A program made the translations under genes and the position numbers. From assembly GCA_947570615.1 (NCBI GenBank), contig CANOVJ010000016.1, positions 1 to 64,000 on the forward strand: DNA of 64,000 nucleotides, given 5' to 3'. Shown here piece after piece: positions 8,319 through 16,887 of the stretch (within the stretch, counting starts at the first letter, position 1; every line of letters starts with the position of its first letter). The DNA comes from an uncultured Lachnospiraceae bacterium. GTDB lineage: Bacteria; Bacillota; Clostridia; Lachnospirales; Lachnospiraceae. The notes under the pieces were generated by a model, which worked only from the letters and a program-made list of their open reading frames with translations, did not search any database and was not told the DNA's origin.

Positions 8319-9449
8319 TTATTCTGTCTCCGGTGTCCGAATCTCCACGAAGCGGAAGGATTTTCCCCTGTCCGTCGATCTGTACAGGGCCAGTGCGGCT
8401 TCATCCCCGCCGTTGTAATCTCCGTCCGCCCCCTGTCCGCACAGCACGTAAACCGCGCCCTCCTCCTCCCAGGGCATCCAGGGGTAATCATAGGGCTCGC
8501 AGGTAAATCCATCGTCCAGCGTGACCACGTACGCCTCCATCTCCACCGGCTCATAGCTTCCGCCTCCATCCCGCGTCACATACAGATCCGCCTCATCCCC
8601 GCCGTTGTGCATCAGGGTTGCAAATCCAAAGCTCTCATCCAGGAAGGTAAAGTCGATCCCCTGCCCCAGCTGCTGGTCAAAGGGATCCGGATTGGACATC
8701 TGCCAGCTTTTCCCCGCGTCCACGCTCTTTAGCAGGCCATAAAAACGGCTCCCCAGGGCGGCGTCCTCCACCACCATCCGGTAGCGCACCGTCCCGTCCC
8801 CCACCTGACATTCCTTCTCGTAATCACCGTCCCAGATATCCATGAAATCCACTTCCCCGCCGGAGGAAGCTTCCTCCAGGGAAGAAATCTCTTCGGCGGA
8901 AGATTTGTCTTTGGCAGTATTTTCCTCCGGCGGATTCTCCCCTGCCCGGTTTCCGTGGACAGGATTCTCCCCCACAGGCGGATTGATGCTCCAGTCGGGA
9001 ACGGGTCTGCGGAAAATCCCCGCCGCCACCTCGTAGTAACCTGTCTGCGTTTCCGAGAGAAAGCCCGACCATTGACATTTTAAAAGCCCGTTCTCCAGCC
9101 GCTCCTCCTCCACCATTTCCTCCGTGAAAACATAAAAAACGCCCCGGAAAAAGGCAGAGCCCAGAATTACAAGCGCCAGCGCCGCCGCAAAGATTCTCCG
9201 CCCCAAGTGGAGCGATCGGATGTATTTCCCGCCCAGCCGGTCAATTTCATCGCCCAGAAACCTGCTGCCCGCATACAGGATGCCCAGGGGCATCACCAGC
9301 CAGAGCCAGATTCCCTTTATCTCCTGGGCAAACGTGCGCAGCTCCAGGCCCTGACGCTCTGCCCCGTACTCTACCACGGTCATGACCAGGGCCGGAATGA
9401 CCACTCCGGCTATGACCATCGCATATTTCTGTACCCGATTCTTTTTCAT
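8319..9449 (-). CDS. Membrane-anchored protein with Asp-box (BNR-like) repeats
   Basis: A 376-residue protein, if started at the ATG at 9449, which has AGGTGG seven bases upstream. The GTG two codons earlier is too close to that site. It has three hydrophobic segments in the first 110 residues, then an acidic linker rich in E, S and N (about 160-200). The external domain carries Asp-box-like repeats: SVDAGKSW, TRDGGGSYE and STDRGKSF, as found in sialidase and BNR propellers. Too few repeats are present for a full propeller, and no glycosidase residues are recognisable. Function unknown; probably a surface protein. Confidence 0.75.
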   Translation of the reverse strand: MKKNRVQKYAMVIAGVVIPALVMTVVEYGAERQGLELRTFAQEIKGIWLWLVMPLGILYAGSRFLGDEIDRLGGKYIRSLHLGRRIFAAALALVILGSAFFRGVFYVFTEEMVEEERLENGLLKCQWSGFLSETQTGYYEVAAGIFRRPVPDWSINPPVGENPVHGNRAGENPPEENTAKDKSSAEEISSLEEASSGGEVDFMDIWDGDYEKECQVGDGTVRYRMVVEDAALGSRFYGLLKSVDAGKSWQMSNPDPFDQQLGQGIDFTFLDESFGFATLMHNGGDEADLYVTRDGGGSYEPVEMEAYVVTLDDGFTCEPYDYPWMPWEEEGAVYVLCGQGADGDYNGGDEAALALYRSTDRGKSFRFVEIRTPETE

Positions 9450-9547
9450 GTCCACACCACCTGTCTGATAAGTATACCTTCTTTACCGTCCAGGCGCAAG
9501 TAAAAACAGTCGGCGCGCTCCCATAAGAGAAGCCCTTTTCCGTAAGC

Positions 9548-10339
9548 CTAAAAGAGCTCGTCCAGCAGAATGTAGTACCGGATCTTCTCCCGGTCCGGCT
9601 CGATCCCCAGATGCGCAAAAAGCCGATCCGGACAAAATCCCCCGACGTCTTTTCCGCCCCGGTACTTCCCCCTGTAGTTATGTTCCAGACTCCGGTAACA
9701 CAGGGCAATATCCTGATACCGGTCTGCAATCCCCGCCTTTCCAAGATCAATGAAACCGCTGATCCTTCCATCCTCCACAAAGATATTGGGCAGACAGTAA
9801 TCCCCGTGGGAAAAGACCGGATCCTCCTCCGGCCTGTTCTGTTCCAGCCATGCAAGAAGCTCCCGGGGATCCCGGAATCTCCCCTCCCCAAAGGTGTCCG
9901 GCTCCGCGTCGTCCACATCCACAAGATCATGCTCCACCTGATACCGGGCCATCTCCAGCTTTCGGTCCAGCCCGCTGTCAAAGGGGCAGTCCTGCGTCTG
10001 CACCTGCCAGAGCATCTCAAGCCCCCGGGCCAGAATCGCCGTCAGTCTCTCAGGATCCCCCATAAGAAGCTTATCGCACGCCATTGTCCCCGGCAGTCTG
10101 GACATGAGAAGATAACTCATTTTCTCATGGCTTTCATGACAGATTACCTTCGGAACCGGAAGCCTTCCCTGCAGCCACCCGAGCGCCTGCGCCTCATGGA
10201 CGGTCTCCTCCGATTCTTCCTCCACTTTCAGAACCATCTTTTCATAAAGCAGTACCCGAGCCCGGGACATGCCCACCGAATCGGTCCCGGGCTTCTGTCC
10301 GCCCACAATGCTTTTTATTTTTTGCGGTATGTAAATCAT
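9548..10339 (-). CDS. APH(3')-family aminoglycoside phosphotransferase-like kinase
   Basis: A 263-residue kinase-like fold protein. It has the catalytic loop HGDYCLPNIF (about 187-196), the magnesium motif GFIDLGKAGIADRYQDIA (about 206) and the C-terminal YYILLDELF typical of APH(3') enzymes that phosphorylate kanamycin-type drugs. Length and ending match that family well. The start at 10339 is chosen because AAAGGAGG lies just upstream; an upstream in-frame ATG at 10369 lacks one. Resistance is plausible, but chromosomal relatives often have low or no activity on drugs. Confidence 0.85.
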   Translation of the reverse strand: MIYIPQKIKSIVGGQKPGTDSVGMSRARVLLYEKMVLKVEEESEETVHEAQALGWLQGRLPVPKVICHESHEKMSYLLMSRLPGTMACDKLLMGDPERLTAILARGLEMLWQVQTQDCPFDSGLDRKLEMARYQVEHDLVDVDDAEPDTFGEGRFRDPRELLAWLEQNRPEEDPVFSHGDYCLPNIFVEDGRISGFIDLGKAGIADRYQDIALCYRSLEHNYRGKYRGGKDVGGFCPDRLFAHLGIEPDREKIRYYILLDELF

Positions 10340-10416
10340 TCGGCCTCCTTTTTCTTTGTGCGTATCCATCTAACAGCAGGAAGGCTTTCCGGCTTTCATC
10401 AAAAACAAGTCTCCTG

Positions 10417-10990
10417 TTACTCGGTAACTAATTTAAAATTATATTCTGCAATAAAATATATACAGGTATTTAACACCCAGATAAATCCCGTCATACTGTC
10501 TTTACTCGCTGAATTCTGCGCTTTTAGTATTTCAGTCAGATCCAGTCTTTCAAAATATTCTTTGTATCTGTTCTCCGGAGGATAATTAATATACAGCCTT
10601 CCCATATCAGCAGCATCAGCAAAACATCTTTGCATTTCTAAAATCTTTTCTTCCGGGAAATTTATATCATGTCGCTCATAATCAAATACTAAAACTATAT
10701 TTGTGAAATCTTCTTTAATATCGAAGTTTATCCGGATATTGTTTCTTACTGATAACAAAGGGAAGATCAATATCTTCATTTTCCTCTGCCCACTGCTCAC
10801 CATACTCTTTCACAATATCGTTATATAACTGATAGATATTTGTTCCATAAATCCAGATTTCGTCCATATTGATATTTATTTCAGGAAAGCATTTAACAAG
10901 GAGCCGGAATAACTTATTTTTTTCGTGATGCCCTTCTACGATCAGCAGATTTTGGCCTCGTTTTCTCACCTCACTTCGATAACTATTCAT
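10417..10990 (-). pseudogene. TOPRIM-like partner of the OLD-type ATPase, frameshifted
   Basis: The start ATG at 10990 overlaps the 3' end of the ATPase gene by 8 bp, so the two were translationally coupled. The first frame gives about 80 residues beginning NLLIVEGHHEKNKLFRLL, with the Glu expected of a TOPRIM metal site, and stops at 10715. A second frame continues the same protein (TNIVLVFDYERHDINF, with an acidic D-x-E pair) and ends at 10417. The frame change falls between about 10715 and 10760. The assembled protein would be about 190 residues, so an internal or C-terminal part may also be lost. It is AT-rich like its partner. The TOPRIM assignment is my inference from the acidic motifs. 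Confidence 0.65.
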
Positions 10991-12134
10991 ATTTATCAAA
11001 CTCCCCGCTAATGTACATCTTTTCAAGATTATGACCTTCTCTCAGCTCTCTTTCTGTTGCATTACAAAGCGCAGTCAGTGTACCCGCTCCTGACAAAATA
11101 AATAAACAATCCGGTCGCATCAGTCGGTTTGTCATCAAATTAGTATTATGAGAAGTCATAATAATCTGACATTCAGGATATCTTCTCTTAAAAAAGTTAA
11201 TCACCTTCTCTGCCATTTCATAGTGATAAAAGGCGTCAAATTCATCTAAATATATAAAAGACGGATCCCAGCTTTTAGGAATCAACCGCCTGTATAAATC
11301 AACCAATGCTAACGTTCCACTGGATGCAGTTTCATAAAACGGTACTAATTTTTCGTGTCCAAAATACAGCTCTCTCTGACCGTCTGGTAATTTTATTAAT
11401 ACCAGTTTACACTCTATACCCATTTCATTAAGAAAATTTTCCAGATCCTTTAATTTGTCCGGATCCTCCAGCAATTCATAAAAACTGTCATTCATTCTTC
11501 TTGAAATTCTTAACATTCCATTTCCGGCTGTAATCATAAGCATTCTTCTGGTATAATTGGCCAATTTAATCAGAACAGAATCATTGCTCAATGCAACATT
11601 ACTTATCAACCACCTCAAAAATGGAAGCTTAGGCTCCTGAGGCTCTTCCTGCTCACCAATATCTATTGATTGCAAATATCTGTCCGTACTGGCTGTTTCC
11701 GCATTTATATATTCAAGATTCTTAAAATCAAATTTATTATTTTCAAAATCACAATGGAAAATAGTCTTACCGTCAATGAGCAATTCTTCGTCACTGAGTT
11801 TCTGGTGGGAAAATCGAGCATAGCGATATACCAATTCATTATTTCCAAACCTGAACTCATATGAAAAAGTTGCCGTTTCCTCTGTTGAGTCCGCATTTAG
11901 AAATATCCCTGTATCCAAATAAGTACGCCCGCCAGATATTGTTGTACATATATCAGTTAATGCCTTGCCCAAATTCGTTTTTCCTGTGGCATTCCTGCCA
12001 TAAATCAGCATTTTGCTTACAGTCCCAGCAGTGATACAATCTGTACTGAACTGATACCCCGCAGTATTTTCAAAATTTACAGATATTTCATCTTTAAAAT
12101 TTTTGTAATTTTTTACTGTAAATTTCTTTAACAT
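10983..12134 (-). CDS. AAA/OLD-type ATPase, likely phage-defence component
   Basis: A 383-residue ABC-like ATPase of the AAA_15/AAA_21 type. It begins MLKKFTVKNYKNFKDEISV, the usual opening strand. Walker A is YGRNATGKTNLG (about residue 45), the signature-like helix SSGTLALVDLYRRL (about 277), Walker B SFIYLDEFDAF (about 300) and the switch region TSHNTNLM (about 337). Such ATPases pair with TOPRIM nucleases in OLD, Gabija and PARIS defence systems. The downstream gene fits that role but is frameshifted. Base composition is clearly more AT-rich than the genes on either side, which suggests acquisition by transfer. Confidence 0.8.
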   Translation of the reverse strand: MLKKFTVKNYKNFKDEISVNFENTAGYQFSTDCITAGTVSKMLIYGRNATGKTNLGKALTDICTTISGGRTYLDTGIFLNADSTEETATFSYEFRFGNNELVYRYARFSHQKLSDEELLIDGKTIFHCDFENNKFDFKNLEYINAETASTDRYLQSIDIGEQEEPQEPKLPFLRWLISNVALSNDSVLIKLANYTRRMLMITAGNGMLRISRRMNDSFYELLEDPDKLKDLENFLNEMGIECKLVLIKLPDGQRELYFGHEKLVPFYETASSGTLALVDLYRRLIPKSWDPSFIYLDEFDAFYHYEMAEKVINFFKRRYPECQIIMTSHNTNLMTNRLMRPDCLFILSGAGTLTALCNATERELREGHNLEKMYISGEFDKYE

Positions 12135-12299
12135 TTTCCTGTCATCCTTTCATACAGATTGATTGTACACGACTCTGTAATCAGAGTATAACCATTTTTT
12201 CAATTCTTCACAACAGATTCCCGTAACTTTTTTACGGCAAGTCTGAATTATCTCTTTATTGAGGAGACATCAGCGTATATAAGCTTCCCACAGAGAAAA

Positions 12300-12336
12300 A
12301 CTTTCTATAGAGAAAGTATCGGATCTATGGTAAAAT
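12300..12336 (+). promoter_or_regulatory. Promoter with a perfect palindrome over the -35 box
   Basis: TAGAGA (12308-12313), 17 bases, then TAAAAT (12331-12336) make a plausible sigma-A promoter for the BMP-domain gene at 12395. The inverted repeat ACTTTCTATAGAGAAAGT (12300-12317) covers the -35 box, where a repressor would block RNA polymerase. Confidence 0.5.
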
Positions 12337-12394
12337 AAAGTGTGCGCAGATGCGCGGAGAATACATATAACCCTGTCAAAGAGGGAGGCGGATT

Positions 12395-14308
12395 ATGAGC
12401 AGAGACGATTACACAAAAGCATATAGAGCAGGAAAAAAGGATTACCAGGCGAGAATGCTCCGGGGGGAGAAGCCCACGCTGGAGGTTTTAGACGATATCA
12501 TGCCGGACAAGGGCTCCTATTTTGAGCAGTCCCTGGGGCTGGTGCAGATCCCCATCGACCAGATCGTGGGAACCAAGACAGTGGGAAGGAGCAGCTCCTT
12601 CTCCGGGAATTTTATGCCCATCCTGCGGGACGGGACGGAGTTTGCCGCCAAATGGGCCAGCTTAAGCACCAGCCATGTGGAGGAGGGGATCCGGGATCCC
12701 ATCAAGGCCTACGAATACATGAACAAATTTTATGTGGAGGAGGGGAATAAACGGGTCAGCGTCATGAAGTTTTTCGGCGTGGTCTCCATCCCCGGAATCG
12801 TGACCCGCATTGTGCCCAGGCGCACCGATGAAAAGGAAAATAAAATCTATTTTGAATTTATGGACTTTTATCAGGCCGCGCCCATCAATTATATCTGGTT
12901 CACCCAGGAGGGGAGCTTTAAAAAGCTCCAGGAGGCTGTGGGAAAGAAGCCCGGGGAAACCTGGAGCGACGACGAGCTGCTCAAGTTCAGCTATATTTAC
13001 ACGCGTTTTACCGCGGAGTTCAAGGCCAGAGGCGGCAGTCGTCTCTCCATCACCCCGGCGGACGCGTTCCTTTCCTTTATCACTCTCTACGGCTACGACG
13101 AGCTGGAGGAAAAGACTACCAATGAGCTCAAAGAGCTGATCGCGAAGACCTGGGAGGAGTTCGAGCTTCTTCAGGAGGATCAGGAGATCGACCTGCGCAT
13201 GAAACCCAGTCAGGAGAAGAAGCCGCTGATCAGCACGCTCCTGCATCCGCTGACCTCCTCCAGGCTTAAGATTGCCTTTATCTATGAGAAGACGCCGGGA
13301 ACCTCCGCGTGGACCTACGCCCATGAGCTGGGCAGGCTCTATCTGGAGCAGACGTTCCCGGAGGAGGTCAACACGGTTTTTTATGAAAACGGCACGCCGG
13401 AGAATAGTTCTCTTTTGCTGAACGAGGCCATGGACGCCGGCTGTAACCTGATCTTCACCACCACGCCCTCCTTTGTGCAGGAAAGTGTGAAGGCGGCTAT
13501 CGCCAATCCCCATGTTCATATTCTGAACTGTTCTCTGAACACCTCCCACCGCTACATCCGCACCTACTATTCGCGGATGCACGAGGCCAAATTCCTGATG
13601 GGGGCCATCGCGGGAGCCATGGCGGAGAACAACCGCTTAAGCTATGTGGCGGACTATCCGATTTACGGTTCCATCGCCAACATCAACGCTTTCGCCCTGG
13701 GGGCCAAGATGATCAATCCCCGGGCGACGGTTTATCTGGAATGGTCCTCCTTAAAGGACGCTGATCTGGAGGAGAGGCTGCGCAGATCGGAGGCCTCCTG
13801 TATCTCAGGACGGGACATGGTGATCCCGGAGGACGCCTCCCGGTTTTTCGGCATTTACCATCTGGAGGGGGAACATCCCAGAAATCTTGCCATGCCTCTC
13901 TATCACTGGGGAAAGTTTTACGAACAGCTGATCCGCACCATCATGGACGGAACCTGGAAATACGACGACGATCCCTCCTCCACCAAGGCAATCAACTACT
14001 GGTGGGGCATGGCGGAGGGCGTGATCGACGTGGTGTGCTCCCAGCGCCTTCCCATCGGCACCAAGCGGCTGGTGGAGCTGCTCAAGTCCACCATCAGCTC
14101 GGAGGTGTTCAATCCTTTTTCCGGAATTCTCTACTCCCAGAGCGGAATCTTACAGGATGACCCGAACCGGAGCCTCTCTCCCGAGGAGATCATGACAATG
14201 GACTGGCTGGCCGAAAACGTGATCGGCTCCATTCCCAGAAAAGAGGAGCTCACCGAGCACGCGGAGGCTGTGATCAGACAGCAGGGAGTAATAAAAAAGG
14301 AAGGTTGA
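12395..14308 (+). CDS. Cytoplasmic BMP-domain protein with ParB-like N-terminal part
   Basis: A 637-residue protein. Residues about 285-610 match the basic membrane protein (BMP/Med) ligand-binding fold of nucleoside-binding proteins (KIAFIYEKTPGTSAWTYAHELGR, FTTTPSFVQES, FLMGAIAGAMAENNRLSYVADYP). It has no signal peptide or lipobox, so unlike transport proteins of this family it should stay in the cytoplasm. The N-terminal 280 residues contain VEEGNKRVSVMKFFG, which resembles the ParB/Srx-type motif. The start has GGGAGGCGG upstream. The metallophosphoesterase gene follows after 7 bp. It may be a nucleoside sensor; the function is not known. Confidence 0.75.
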   Translation: MSRDDYTKAYRAGKKDYQARMLRGEKPTLEVLDDIMPDKGSYFEQSLGLVQIPIDQIVGTKTVGRSSSFSGNFMPILRDGTEFAAKWASLSTSHVEEGIRDPIKAYEYMNKFYVEEGNKRVSVMKFFGVVSIPGIVTRIVPRRTDEKENKIYFEFMDFYQAAPINYIWFTQEGSFKKLQEAVGKKPGETWSDDELLKFSYIYTRFTAEFKARGGSRLSITPADAFLSFITLYGYDELEEKTTNELKELIAKTWEEFELLQEDQEIDLRMKPSQEKKPLISTLLHPLTSSRLKIAFIYEKTPGTSAWTYAHELGRLYLEQTFPEEVNTVFYENGTPENSSLLLNEAMDAGCNLIFTTTPSFVQESVKAAIANPHVHILNCSLNTSHRYIRTYYSRMHEAKFLMGAIAGAMAENNRLSYVADYPIYGSIANINAFALGAKMINPRATVYLEWSSLKDADLEERLRRSEASCISGRDMVIPEDASRFFGIYHLEGEHPRNLAMPLYHWGKFYEQLIRTIMDGTWKYDDDPSSTKAINYWWGMAEGVIDVVCSQRLPIGTKRLVELLKSTISSEVFNPFSGILYSQSGILQDDPNRSLSPEEIMTMDWLAENVIGSIPRKEELTEHAEAVIRQQGVIKKEG

Positions 14309-14315
14309 CACTGCC

Positions 14316-14939
14316 ATGAGGATAATGGTGATCGGAGATGAGGAGTCAAAATCTTTGTGGGACTTCTTTGATAAAAGCAAGGTGGAGGGGGTTGACCTGA
14401 TTATTTCCTGCGGCGACCTGGATCCCCGCTACCTTTCTTTTCTGGTTACTCTCTGCGCCGTACCCGTTCTGTACGTGCATGGGAACCATGACGGAAAATA
14501 CGAAAAGGTACCGCCCGAGGGCTGTACCTGCATTGAAGACCAGATTTTTGTATACGAGGGCATCCGCATTCTGGGGCTTGGGGGTTCCATGCGCTATCGT
14601 CCCGGCCCGCACCAGTACACGGAAAAGGAGATGGAAAAGCGGGTAAAAAAGCTCTGGTACCAGCTTTTTAAGCACCGGGGCTTCGATATCCTGGTGACCC
14701 ACTCTCCCGCCTATCAGCTGAACGACGGGAGAGATCTTCCCCATCAGGGCTTCCAGATCTTCCGGACTCTGATGGAAAAATATCGTCCCAGGTTTTTCCT
14801 CCACGGTCACGTGCATATGTCCTACGGAAGAAAACACAAGCGCTATGACCAGTATCAGGATACCCATGTGATCAACGCGTTCGAGCGCTGCACCTTTGAT
14901 TTTGAGGACGACAATCCCAGGGAACATATCGTGAGATAA
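14316..14939 (+). CDS. Metallophosphoesterase
   Basis: A 207-residue calcineurin-like phosphoesterase. Metal ligands are visible in order: MVIGDEES at the start, CGDLD (about 32), GNHDGKY (about 58), THSPAYQ (about 128) and HGHVHMSYGR (about 160). The first motif is GDE rather than the usual GD-x-H, so one metal ligand looks replaced. It lies 7 bp after the BMP-domain gene and is probably translated with it. The substrate is unknown; a nucleotide or second messenger would fit a nucleoside-binding partner, but that is a guess. Confidence 0.85.
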   Translation: MRIMVIGDEESKSLWDFFDKSKVEGVDLIISCGDLDPRYLSFLVTLCAVPVLYVHGNHDGKYEKVPPEGCTCIEDQIFVYEGIRILGLGGSMRYRPGPHQYTEKEMEKRVKKLWYQLFKHRGFDILVTHSPAYQLNDGRDLPHQGFQIFRTLMEKYRPRFFLHGHVHMSYGRKHKRYDQYQDTHVINAFERCTFDFEDDNPREHIVR

Positions 14940-14944
14940 TGCGC

Positions 14945-15688
14945 TCAGAGGCTTTCCTCCTCCAGCTCCTCCAGAATATGGAGCATATCCCGGATGGACT
15001 CGCCCTGCCGCAGCTTTTCCTGTAATCTGCGCAGTACCTTCAGATAACTGATTTTCTCCGGTATCACGCCCTCCACCACGCCGGGGAAAAGGGTTCTGAT
15101 GTTGTCGATCATGATTTTAACAAGCTGCTTGTTCAGAATGTCCGCGTAGTGCTCCTGACACCGGGCCGCCGTCTGGTCGATCATTTCCCGAAACGCCTCC
15201 ATCCCTTCCGCCTGCGCGTCTGTCTCATACAGTATCCTGTCATAGGAAAGAATCCGGTACTGCCTCTTTCCAAGCCGTACGTTGTCCTTAAGCCGCACCA
15301 GCGCCATCAGGATCCCCCTGCTCTCTGCAAGCCTTTTTCTCTGCTGGTTGACATAGTCCGTCTTAAGACCTTCGATTACGCAGGGGATCAGCCCTTCCCC
15401 GAATTCAAGAAGAAGGGGGTCGGCCACCAGATTGTTTCTGATCTCCTGCTCCATGATCACATTGTTGTTTTCGACAACCTTTCCCTCCGGGATCCCGAGC
15501 AGCATGTCCGCGTTCACGTCCAGAACCTGACAGATTCCCTTCACCAGGGAGATGTCGGGCAGACCGCTTCCTCTCTCCCACTTGCTCACCGCCTGGGGCG
15601 TCACGCCCAGCCGGGAGGCGAACTCCTCCTGGGTCATTTTCCTGTTCTGCCGGTACTGGCAGATGATATCTCCGATGCTTTCCTTCAT
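14945..15688 (-). CDS. XRE helix-turn-helix fused to an FlhA-like C-terminal domain
   Basis: A 247-residue protein if started at the ATG at 15688. Residues 1-65 are a standard Cro/CI helix-turn-helix (MTQEEFASRLGVTPQAVSKW). From about residue 85 the sequence matches the cytoplasmic domain of FlhA/FHIPEP export proteins in order: DPLLLEFGEGLIP, RLKDNVRLGKRQYRIL, then the C-terminal set AARCQEHYADILNKQLVKIM, PGVVEGVIPEKIS, LRRLQEKLRQGESIRDMLHI. No membrane part is present and no flagellar gene lies in the window. The domain is probably a sensor or oligomerisation module here. It is convergent with the phosphoesterase gene, only 5 bp away. Confidence 0.8.
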   Translation of the reverse strand: MKESIGDIICQYRQNRKMTQEEFASRLGVTPQAVSKWERGSGLPDISLVKGICQVLDVNADMLLGIPEGKVVENNNVIMEQEIRNNLVADPLLLEFGEGLIPCVIEGLKTDYVNQQRKRLAESRGILMALVRLKDNVRLGKRQYRILSYDRILYETDAQAEGMEAFREMIDQTAARCQEHYADILNKQLVKIMIDNIRTLFPGVVEGVIPEKISYLKVLRRLQEKLRQGESIRDMLHILEELEEESL

Positions 15689-15825
15689 GACAAATACCTG
15701 TGCCTTTCTCACGTCTGTGAATGATAAGGATACGTTACCGCAGCCCCGCTGACCTGTACCCCTATTATACCGGCCCGGAGCCTGGCGGTCTAACAACGAA
15801 GTGTTCATCTCCCCCTCAACCCGGT

Positions 15826-16137
15826 CTAATCCAGGTGAAAGACCATCTGAAGATCCGTGCTGACCGGGCTGTTATCCGGGTTCGTCTCCATGATATCCGC
15901 CATATAATCCCACCACTTCCGGTTGATCTGCGTGTCCGCCCCGGCCTGCCAGAGCGCCTCGTCCTCAACCTCAATGCAGCCGAACAGCGTCAGCGTCTCT
16001 CTGTCCAGAAAAATGGAATAATTTTTTCCGCCATGGGCGTGGATCATCTCCTTCATCTCCGGCCAGAGCAGGTTGTGCCTCCTCTCGTACTCCGCCTCCA
16101 TTCCCGGATACAGCTTCATCTTAAATCCTCTGATCAT
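15826..16137 (-). CDS. rhaM: L-rhamnose mutarotase
   Basis: A 103-residue protein that matches RhaM (YiiL) in length and sequence: MKLYPGMEAEYERRHNLLWPEM, the catalytic His region, NYSIFLDRETLTLFG and the conserved ending QMVFHLD. RhaM interconverts the alpha and beta forms of L-rhamnose. No other rhamnose gene is nearby. Its start overlaps the stop of the Crp/Fnr gene by 4 bp (ATGA), so the two are translated together and the regulator may respond to sugar availability. Confidence 0.92.
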   Translation of the reverse strand: MIRGFKMKLYPGMEAEYERRHNLLWPEMKEMIHAHGGKNYSIFLDRETLTLFGCIEVEDEALWQAGADTQINRKWWDYMADIMETNPDNSPVSTDLQMVFHLD

Positions 16138-16802
16138 GTCTCTTCCTCCTTTTTCAGAAAAGTTTTTTCAGTCTTTCCCCCCTGCGCCAGCCGGTACGTC
16201 CCCTTCCCCAGCCTTCTGACCAGTCCGGCGGCCTCGCACCGGTTCAGGATTCTCTGAAGGTGTCTTGCACTGCAGTGAAGCTGGAAGGCCGCCTGCTCTA
16301 TTCCCTTTAAGGTTCCATCCGCGCATTTGTATTTCATGTAGGAGATAACCCGCTCTGCGAGGGAGGCAGGGGCGGCGTCCATGACAGTCATCGCCCCGAT
16401 TTTGGCGGAAAGGCTCTTACAGATCATCTCCAGAAATCTGTTGTTCTCCAGAAGCGTTTTCCTGTGTTTTTCAACAGAAAACGAAATACAGGTCACTCTC
16501 CCGGCGGCTTCCGCATAAATACTGCTGTTCCTGGGGTAAAAAATCTCCATGTCGCCGAGAAAGCAGTCCGCTGTTTTTCCCGAGAGCGAATAACGCGTAC
16601 CGTCGTCGCGGACAAAATAAATGTCCACGGCCCCCTGCTCCACAATCTGGAACAGTAATTCGCTCTGAAAAGGAGAACTCACGAATTCGCCCTTTTCATA
16701 GTTTATCAGATAATAATCCAGATCCAGCGAGTCCAGCACGGAGCGGTATTTACTTCCGGCGAGGCAGTCTGCGATTTCCTTTTTATCGTATATTCTTTCC
16801 AT
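16134..16802 (-). CDS. Crp/Fnr-family transcription regulator
   Basis: A 222-residue protein with a cyclic-nucleotide-binding-like domain (about 25-125; EQGAVDIYFVRDDGTRYSLSG, DCFLGDMEIFYP) and a C-terminal winged helix (about 160-205; AAFQLHCSARHLQRILNRCEAAGLV). No FNR-type N-terminal cysteine cluster is present, so it is not an oxygen sensor of that kind. The phosphate-binding residues of true CRP are not obvious. It overlaps rhaM by 4 bp and is divergent from a MATE pump. The palindrome at 16819-16830 between them is its likely binding site. Confidence 0.85.
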   Translation of the reverse strand: MERIYDKKEIADCLAGSKYRSVLDSLDLDYYLINYEKGEFVSSPFQSELLFQIVEQGAVDIYFVRDDGTRYSLSGKTADCFLGDMEIFYPRNSSIYAEAAGRVTCISFSVEKHRKTLLENNRFLEMICKSLSAKIGAMTVMDAAPASLAERVISYMKYKCADGTLKGIEQAAFQLHCSARHLQRILNRCEAAGLVRRLGKGTYRLAQGGKTEKTFLKKEEET

Positions 16803-16818
16803 AGAACATCCCCAAACA

Positions 16819-16860
16819 GGACATATGTCCCGTTTTTCTGAATTTATCTTACCTTATAAT
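16819..16860 (+). promoter_or_regulatory. Likely Crp/Fnr operator and MATE promoter
   Basis: The palindrome GGACATATGTCC (16819-16830) is followed by a perfect TATAAT at 16855-16860, with no recognisable -35 box. With a start about 7 bases after the -10 box, the palindrome centre falls at about -42. That is the classic class II activator position for Crp/Fnr proteins, whose gene begins 17 bp to the left. Confidence 0.6.
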
Positions 16861-16887
16861 GATAAAAAAATCAAGGGAGGGACAAAA

